From positions 1 through 5,971 of the forward strand of contig JBHHXG010000085.1 in assembly GCA_046756985.1 (NCBI GenBank): a stretch of 5,971 nt of DNA, in the 5' to 3' direction. The notes below the pieces were generated by a model. That model had not been told where the DNA came from and did not search any database. It worked only from the letters and a program-made list of their open reading frames with translations. This DNA comes from JBHHXG01 sp046756985. Lineage in GTDB: Bacteria; Pseudomonadota; Zetaproteobacteria; Mariprofundales; Mariprofundaceae. Below, one piece after another: positions 1 to 4,428 of the stretch (positions are counted from its first letter, which is position 1; the number at the start of each line of letters is the position of its first letter). A program made the position numbers and the translations under genes.

Positions 1-80
1 CGACTGCCGAAAGCTGGATAATCAATCATATCATGAAAATCGATATGCACCTGAAAACCTGCGTCAACAAGACTACCTGA
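1..80 (+). CDS. C-terminal end of a probable bacteriohemerythrin / hemerythrin-domain protein (5' end outside window)
   Basis: Reading from base 3 gives 25 codons and then TGA at 78-80, with the rest of the gene lying left of the window. The peptide contains WIINHIMKIDMHLK. A Trp followed by a short run and then His-Ile-x3-Asp is the signature of the last helix of bacterial hemerythrins. There the His and Asp of the HxxxxD motif (codons at 27-29 and 42-44) are ligands of the non-heme di-iron centre that binds O2. The remaining 11 residues after the Asp fit the short tail usual for the family. Hemerythrin domains occur as stand-alone O2 carriers or sensors and at the C-terminus of chemoreceptors or cyclic-di-GMP enzymes; the fragment cannot tell these apart. 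The gene converges on cysM, with 29 bases between the stop codons and no clear terminator. The call rests on one motif. Confidence 0.6.
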   Translation, partial: TAESWIINHIMKIDMHLKTCVNKTT

Positions 81-109
81 TCTGCAACATCTGGCCGGGC
101 CTTCCGAGG

Positions 110-1051
110 TTAAATCCCCTCCGCGTAGCTGACCCTGCCATCTGCAGCAAAGACCGGTGTCGTTAGGTACTTCTCACCACCATCTGGAAATATGACGATA
201 ATTTCTCCAGCCCTGTCTTCTGCCGCAAGGCGTTCGGCAACCTGCAAGGCAGCGACCAGCGCACAGCCGCAGGACTGGCCCGACAGGATGCCTTCCTCTG
301 CTGCCAGTCGCTGCGTGAGTTCGTATGCCTTCTCGGTGCTCACGCCAATTTTCTCATCGTGCACCGTTGCATCGTAAATACCGGGTACGATACTGGATTC
401 GATGTGCTTGAGTCCTTCAATGCCGTGGAAGGGAGAATCCGGCTCGGCAGCCACGATCTGAATATCCGGCTTCATGCGTTTCAGGTAACGGCCAGCGCCG
501 ATCAGTGTGCCGGAAGTACCGATGGAAGCGACAAAGTGCGTAACCCTCCCTTCGCTGTCGCGCCAGATTTCAGGCCCGGTGGATTCCTCATGCGCCTTTG
601 GATTGGCCGGATTGTTGTACTGATCCGGTTTGAAATAGAGCTCGGGGCTTTGCTCAAAAACACGGCGGCATTCAACAATGGCGCCATCTGAACCCTCCAG
701 CGGATCGGAAAAGACCAGATCGGCTCCAAAGGCGCGGCAGATACGCTTGCGTTCGTCCGAGACATTGCCGGGCATGACAAGCCGTACCTGGAAACCCATG
801 GCTGCGCCGATCATGGCCAGGGCAATGCCGGTATTCCCGGATGTGGAATCCAGAATAATTTTATCCCTTGTTAACAGACCCTGCTTTAGGCCATCGCGAA
901 TCATCCATAGTGCCGGGCGGTCCTTGACGGAGCCGCCGGGATTGAAGCGTTCCAGCTTGGCATGAATGCGGATGTTGTCGGGTAGATGACGGGCCATACG
1001 CTGTATCTGCGCCAGCGGCGTATTGCCAATCAGATCAAGAATATTATTCAA
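110..1051 (-). CDS. cysM: Cysteine synthase, CysM-like (O-acetylserine sulfhydrylase B family, PLP-dependent)
   Basis: A 313-residue fold-type II PLP enzyme expected to make L-cysteine in the cytoplasm from an activated serine (O-acetylserine or a related donor) and sulfide or thiosulfate. The N-terminus ILDLIGNTPL is typical of the cysteine synthase family. The PLP Schiff-base lysine is K43 in NPGGSVKDRPA; the substrate loop is TSGNT (70-74); the PLP phosphate loop is GTSGT (178-182); SGQS (257-260) and FPDGGEKYL (289-297) complete the cofactor pocket. The segment IEGLKHIESSIVPGIYD (211-227) is nearer to CysM-type than CysK-type proteins, which carry a G-x-x-P-x-x-L version here. Length is normal. 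The start codon is TTG: an in-frame TGA lies only ten codons upstream with no ATG or GTG between, and a GGAAG Shine-Dalgarno sits 6 bases before it. It is probably the last gene of the antiporter-gluQ-cysM operon. The exact acceptor and sulfur donor cannot be read from sequence, so a CysK-like or cystathionine beta-synthase-like role remains possible. Confidence 0.9.
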   Translation of the reverse strand: MNNILDLIGNTPLAQIQRMARHLPDNIRIHAKLERFNPGGSVKDRPALWMIRDGLKQGLLTRDKIILDSTSGNTGIALAMIGAAMGFQVRLVMPGNVSDERKRICRAFGADLVFSDPLEGSDGAIVECRRVFEQSPELYFKPDQYNNPANPKAHEESTGPEIWRDSEGRVTHFVASIGTSGTLIGAGRYLKRMKPDIQIVAAEPDSPFHGIEGLKHIESSIVPGIYDATVHDEKIGVSTEKAYELTQRLAAEEGILSGQSCGCALVAALQVAERLAAEDRAGEIIVIFPDGGEKYLTTPVFAADGRVSYAEGI

Positions 1052-1057
1052 ATAACA

Positions 1058-1062
1058 CTTCC
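1058..1062 (-). promoter_or_regulatory. Ribosome binding site of cysM (fixes a TTG start)
   Basis: On the - strand GGAAG lies 6 bases upstream of TTG (1051-1049). An in-frame TGA ten codons upstream with no intervening ATG or GTG leaves this TTG as the only sensible start that keeps the conserved ILDLIGNTPL N-terminus. Confidence 0.7.
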
Positions 1063-1063
1063 A

Positions 1064-1093
1064 AAAATGTATAATATATCAATTAACACAAAA
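1064..1093 (-). promoter_or_regulatory. AT-rich gluQ-cysM spacer with a possible weak internal promoter
   Basis: The 42 bases between the gluQ stop and the cysM start (1052-1093) contain only 8 G/C, far below the flanking genes. Read on the - strand they hold TATTAT (1076-1071, five of six matches to the -10 consensus) overlapping TATACA (1073-1068). No convincing -35 box is found at 16-18 bases; the nearest options are TAGTTT and CGCTAG. The base bias suggests an internal promoter or an unstructured translation enhancer for cysM, but this is inference from composition. Confidence 0.25.
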
Positions 1094-2008
1094 CTAGCGT
1101 GTATTTTGTGTCGTGCCAAGCTGATTTTTAATCGTTTCCATATCATGTTCCGGAAATGGCCACGTGTGTGCATCTGTATGTAGTAGAAAATCCTTAAGTT
1201 TGTCCGGACAGATACCCATGGTTCGCAGGCTTTGCAGTGTTGTGGCCTGATTACGCTTGGCGAGTCGCTGACCATGGGTATCCTGCAACAGGGCATGATG
1301 AATATAAACGGGTTCCGGCAGCCCCAGCAAGTGTTGCAGTATGCGGTGTATCGCGGTGCTGGCCTGCAGATCACGCCCCCGGATGACATGAGTGATACCC
1401 TGTTTGGCATCATCTACGACAACAGCCAGATGATAACTGAACTGAATATCCTTGCGGCCGATGACAAGATCGCCATGCAGATGTACAGGGTGGCGCTTGC
1501 CATGCTCATCCCGCCAGCTTAAGGGTTTTCCAATGGCTTCCAGCGCTCTGGCCGCATCCAGTCGCCAGGCAAACAGTTCATGGCGCATACGCTGCTCTCG
1601 CTCGCTGACAGGCAGAACACGGCAGATGCCAGGGTAGTGTAATGTCTCGTCTTCGGCATGTGGCGCTGCGCCCATGCGCTTGATTTCCTCCTGGATGTGC
1701 CTTCGCGTACAGAAACAGGGATAAATTACACCCAGTCGGCGTAATACATCAATCGCTTCCCGGTAGCGGGCAAGGCCCTGACTTTGATAGTGAACTGGAG
1801 TATCCCATTTTAGTCCGAGCCAGTCCAAGTCACTCAGTATGGCCTCGGCATATTCCGGTCTACATCGCGTATAGTCGATGTCCTCAATACGCAGCAGCAG
1901 ATCGGCAGCATGTGTCTTCGCCCACTGCTGGCAGACCAGCACGGAATAGGCGTTGCCGATATGCAAGAGTCCCGTCGGACTTGGCGCAAAGCGGGTGCGC
2001 AGTTGCAT
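1094..2008 (-). CDS. gluQ: Glutamyl-Q tRNA(Asp) synthetase
   Basis: A 304-residue paralogue of the glutamyl-tRNA synthetase catalytic core that lacks the anticodon-binding domain, the usual architecture of GluQ-RS. The family activates glutamate without tRNA and attaches it to queuosine at the wobble position of tRNA(Asp). Visible marks are FAPSPTGLLHIGNA (7-20, the class I HIGH motif as HIGN), RIEDID (40-45), SYHLAVVVDD (191-200), HVIRGRDL (207-214) and a KMSKS equivalent RLAKRN (248-253). The zinc site of the family is present as C98-x-C100 and Y125-x3-C129. The ATG at 2008-2006 starts directly at the conserved QLRTRFAPSPTG. It lies 9 bases after the antiporter stop with no recognisable Shine-Dalgarno, so translation is probably coupled to the upstream gene. 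In enterobacteria gluQ follows dksA; here the partner is an antiporter. Substrate specificity is inferred from family. Confidence 0.92.
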   Translation of the reverse strand: MQLRTRFAPSPTGLLHIGNAYSVLVCQQWAKTHAADLLLRIEDIDYTRCRPEYAEAILSDLDWLGLKWDTPVHYQSQGLARYREAIDVLRRLGVIYPCFCTRRHIQEEIKRMGAAPHAEDETLHYPGICRVLPVSEREQRMRHELFAWRLDAARALEAIGKPLSWRDEHGKRHPVHLHGDLVIGRKDIQFSYHLAVVVDDAKQGITHVIRGRDLQASTAIHRILQHLLGLPEPVYIHHALLQDTHGQRLAKRNQATTLQSLRTMGICPDKLKDFLLHTDAHTWPFPEHDMETIKNQLGTTQNTR

Positions 2009-2017
2009 GCAGGAAAA

Positions 2018-3889
2018 TCAGGCCGATTGCTGGATAGAGGTCATGGTATTATCGCTGGCCGGCGGCAGGATCAGCGGCTGGCCTTCCTGAATACGTTCCG
2101 GACGCATCAATATCATGATGTCATCACCGGCGGCAAAGCGGAAATCATCATGTGGAAGGCAGGACTTGCCATCACGGACAATCGTCATCGGCTGCACGCC
2201 ATGCGGGATGCGCACATCCGCCATGCGATGACCAATCAGCAGCGAATCCTCTTCCACTGTTCTCATTTCAAAGACCAGACGTTTGCGATAGGCCTGATCA
2301 TTCCAGTACGTGAAGCTGTATGGTTTGGCGAACAGACGTTTGGCCTGCAGCTGGTGCATGAGGCGTGCGTGTTTGCTGTCATCGTCTTCCTGCAGGGCGA
2401 CATAAACCTCGTTTACATGAAACTCATCCTTGGCCAGTTGCGCAATCAGCAGGTTATGATCCGAGGAACCGGTCATGACCACTGCCGTTCCGACTTCTTC
2501 AGCATGTGCGATTTCCATGTACAGCGGGTCCAGTGCGTTTCCACGCACGGCGGTATAACCTGACCGTTGCAAGTTGTTGACGACTTCAGCGTTAAGGTCA
2601 AGGAAACGGACTTCGCGGTCTTCTCCCAGCGCCCGACCAAGTTCCGCGCCGATCTGCCCGCCGCCAATAATCAGTACGGAGCGGTCATCACCGCCTTCAA
2701 CCTTCAGCATATGGCTCAGTGGTTCCGCCAGCGAGCCATAAATGAATACGGAAAGAATGATAATGATATAAACCAGCGCCAGCAGTAGATCACTTTGCGC
2801 CGATCCGTTCTCCTTGAGGATCAGTGCAAACAGAGATGTGATGGCGGCGGCAACCACGCCGCGGGGCGCCATACCGGCGAGAAAGGCGGTTTGTGACCAG
2901 TTCAGCCTGGTGCCAAAGCAGGAAACTACGGCAACGAGCGGGCGGGCAATCATAGCGAGGATCAGGAATACGACGAGTCCCTGCCATAAATAATCACCCA
3001 GGATGGCCAGATTAAGATTTGAAGCCAGCAGTACGAACAACACCGAAATCAGCAGGATCGAAAGGCTGCCCTTGAAATGACGCAGGCGCTGAATGTCTGG
3101 GAGTTCCGTGTGTTGCAATACAGCGCCTGCCATAAGCACAGCCAGCAGTCCGGCCTGTGAGCTGATGGAATCGGCAAGCAGAAAAAGCCCCCATGCCGAG
3201 GCCAGTGTGGCGATGGTACGAAGTTCAAGATCCTTGATCAGCGCTCCGGCCAGCACCCAGGCAAGCAGCCAACCTCCGGCCAGCCCGATGGCCGCGCCGA
3301 CGGCGAATTTTACAAATATATCCTGAATGATGAATATACTTTGCAGGTCGGGTGTAAGCGCAACCTGCAGCATGACAATAGCAAGAATGGCGCCCACGGC
3401 ATCAACCAGCATGGCTTCACTGGTCAGAATATGGCTGATGGTGCGATCCAGTCTGACCTGACGCACAATCGGCATGATGACAGTAGGCCCGCCAACGGCG
3501 ACAAGCGCGCCAAAAAGCAGGGCAGTCGGCCAGTCCATATCAACAAGCAGATGCACTGCAGCACCACCAAGCAGCATAGTCAGCACAGGTCCGAAGATAA
3601 GCAGGCGTCCGACCACCCATCCATGTTCACGCAGGGCTTTCAGATTCAGGTTCAAACCACCCTCAAACAGAATGATGGCCAGACCCAGTTCAATCAGCGT
3701 ATGCAATGCCGGCTCAATGGACTCAGCATGCAGCCAGTGCAGGCCAAAGGGGCCAAGTGCCATGCCTGCCAGTAGCCACAGTGAAATCGGCGGAAGTTTC
3801 ATGCGAATCGATGCCATCTGGGCGACAACAGCCACAAGCACGGCAATGACGAATACAGCTGTTGGATTGGCGCTTAATTCAATGGGCAT
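2018..3889 (-). CDS. Monovalent cation/H+ antiporter (CPA family) fused to a TrkA-N/RCK domain
   Basis: A 623-residue inner-membrane protein. Residues about 10-395 are a chain of hydrophobic helices matching the Na+/H+ exchanger fold: LFEGGLNL (74-81), GGPTVIMPIVRQ (133-144), SEAMLVDAVGA (157-167) with acidic E158 and D163 as likely ion-site residues, and MAPRGVVAAA (340-349). Residues about 403-520 form a cytoplasmic Rossmann TrkA-N/RCK domain with VLIIGGGQIGAELG (405-418) and an acidic D431 ending the second strand, as in NAD-binding types. Residues about 545-600 look like a TrkA-C/RCK-C domain. The protein should exchange Na+ or K+ for H+ under control of a nucleotide or other ligand; the ion is not readable from sequence. 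I chose ATG 3889, giving MPIELSANPT just before the first helix. The frame stays open to a TTG at 4051, but that extra 54 residues are polar, Arg- and His-rich and overlap the rpsT promoter and leader. No clear Shine-Dalgarno precedes ATG 3889 or the in-frame ATG at 3994. First gene of the operon with gluQ and cysM. Confidence 0.87.
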   Translation of the reverse strand: MPIELSANPTAVFVIAVLVAVVAQMASIRMKLPPISLWLLAGMALGPFGLHWLHAESIEPALHTLIELGLAIILFEGGLNLNLKALREHGWVVGRLLIFGPVLTMLLGGAAVHLLVDMDWPTALLFGALVAVGGPTVIMPIVRQVRLDRTISHILTSEAMLVDAVGAILAIVMLQVALTPDLQSIFIIQDIFVKFAVGAAIGLAGGWLLAWVLAGALIKDLELRTIATLASAWGLFLLADSISSQAGLLAVLMAGAVLQHTELPDIQRLRHFKGSLSILLISVLFVLLASNLNLAILGDYLWQGLVVFLILAMIARPLVAVVSCFGTRLNWSQTAFLAGMAPRGVVAAAITSLFALILKENGSAQSDLLLALVYIIIILSVFIYGSLAEPLSHMLKVEGGDDRSVLIIGGGQIGAELGRALGEDREVRFLDLNAEVVNNLQRSGYTAVRGNALDPLYMEIAHAEEVGTAVVMTGSSDHNLLIAQLAKDEFHVNEVYVALQEDDDSKHARLMHQLQAKRLFAKPYSFTYWNDQAYRKRLVFEMRTVEEDSLLIGHRMADVRIPHGVQPMTIVRDGKSCLPHDDFRFAAGDDIMILMRPERIQEGQPLILPPASDNTMTSIQQSA

Positions 3890-3939
3890 GTTTTTTGTCG
3901 CAGGGGCACATCTGGATGCATGTCTGAAAGGCTGCCGCG

Positions 3940-3957
3940 TTGCCGGTGAGGCGGCAA
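3940..3957. repeat. Short perfect inverted repeat upstream of the antiporter gene
   Basis: TTGCCG-GTGAGG-CGGCAA has 6-base perfect arms and a 6-base centre, 51 bases upstream of the antiporter ATG in the divergent spacer. It could be an operator or an mRNA hairpin in the antiporter leader. An overlapping alternative pairing with GCTGCCGC (3931-3938) also exists. With arms this short in GC-rich sequence, chance is a real possibility. Confidence 0.3.
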
Positions 3958-3987
3958 GCTGAATATGTCGTCTATGGCCACAGCCTG

Positions 3988-4015
3988 TTGACATAGTGGG
4001 GTTTCTGCGTATTGT
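3988..4015 (+). promoter_or_regulatory. Probable sigma70-type promoter of rpsT
   Basis: A perfect -35 box TTGACA (3988-3993) is followed after 16 bases by TATTGT (4010-4015, four of six consensus matches). Transcription would begin near 4022, giving a leader of about 43 bases before the rpsT GTG. The bases just after the -10 (TCGCGCCGC, 4016-4024) are GC-rich. This type of discriminator is common at stringently controlled ribosomal promoters, so growth-rate or ppGpp control is a reasonable inference. The rest of the divergent region (3890-3987) shows no equally good promoter for the antiporter on the - strand. Confidence 0.65.
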
Positions 4016-4049
4016 TCGCGCCGCATTTGTTGGCTCCCAAGGTTGGAGC

Positions 4050-4055
4050 AAGGAG
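4050..4055 (+). promoter_or_regulatory. Ribosome binding site of rpsT (fixes a GTG start)
   Basis: AAGGAG lies 9 bases before GTG (4065-4067), a strong Shine-Dalgarno. It supports the GTG that yields the conserved S20 N-terminus MANHxSA. Confidence 0.85.
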
Positions 4056-4064
4056 AAATATTAA

Positions 4065-4331
4065 GTGGCAAATCATGCATCTGCATTAAAACGCGCCCGC
4101 CAGGACGTAAAAATCCGTCTGCGCAATCGTATTCAGAAGTCCACCATGCGCACTGCGATCAAGCAGGTGCATACTGCGATTGCTGCCGGAGATCAGAAGG
4201 CGGCCAATGAAGCGCTTAAGAAAGCAATTTCATTGATTGATCGTGCTGGCCGCAAGCGCCAGATCCATCCGCGTCAGGCTGCGCGCCGTGTTTTGCGCCT
4301 GAATGCACACGTCAGGGATATGTCTGCCTGA
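4065..4331 (+). CDS. rpsT: 30S ribosomal protein S20
   Basis: An 88-residue, highly basic protein (E. coli S20 has 87) that binds 16S rRNA and is needed for 30S subunit assembly. The N-terminus MANHASALKRARQ and the central MRTAIKQVHTAIAAGDQKAA (33-52) match the family, as does the late IHPRQAARR segment (76-84). It starts at GTG with a strong AAGGAG upstream. Non-ATG starts are known in this gene: E. coli rpsT uses UUG, and its translation is autoregulated by S20. The gene has its own promoter in the spacer shared with the divergent antiporter and ends 20 bases before a strong terminator, so it is probably a monocistronic unit. Confidence 0.97.
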   Translation: MANHASALKRARQDVKIRLRNRIQKSTMRTAIKQVHTAIAAGDQKAANEALKKAISLIDRAGRKRQIHPRQAARRVLRLNAHVRDMSA

Positions 4332-4351
4332 GAATATCTGTACCCGTTACT

Positions 4352-4389
4352 AAAAAGCCCGCCCGGTTAATTGCCTTGGCGGGCTTTTT
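4352..4389 (+). terminator. Intrinsic terminator after rpsT
   Basis: AAAAAGCCCGCC (4352-4363) pairs perfectly with GGCGGGCTTTTT (4378-4389) across a 14-base loop. The GC core of seven pairs is flanked by an A run on the left and a run of six T on the right, the standard Rho-independent form. Because of the A run it could also act on the opposite strand, but no - strand gene approaches from the right. Confidence 0.93.
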
Positions 4390-4417
4390 TGTGCTTGGTT
4401 TCCGCCGCACGGTTCTT

Positions 4418-4421
4418 AGGA
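4418..4421 (+). promoter_or_regulatory. Ribosome binding site of purL
   Basis: AGGA lies 7 bases before ATG 4429. The closer upstream ATG at 4421 is followed by a stop after two codons (ATG CGC CCA TGA) and overlaps this site, so it is not the purL start. Confidence 0.6.
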
Positions 4422-4428
4422 TGCGCCC

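Noticed and set aside
86..105. GC-rich GGCCGGGCC run between the convergent hemerythrin and cysM stops as a terminator
   Set aside because: The possible stem is very short and there is no T run on either side, so a Rho-independent terminator cannot be supported.
1..112. - strand open frame downstream of cysM with a possible GTG start at 50-48 (peptide beginning VHIDFHDMIDYPAFG)
   Set aside because: It has no Shine-Dalgarno, and the + strand of the same bases encodes a recognisable hemerythrin C-terminal motif ending in a stop at 78-80. The - strand frame is best read as its shadow.
1910..2563. 217-codon + strand open frame antisense to the gluQ/antiporter junction
   Set aside because: Its translation has no recognisable domain, and it lies opposite two well-supported genes, gluQ and the antiporter C-terminal domain.
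3341..3962. Two overlapping + strand open frames (144 and 162 codons) opposite the antiporter N-terminal half
   Set aside because: They are rich in Gln/His or Ser/Arg, as expected for the antisense of hydrophobic membrane-helix codons, and show no known motif.
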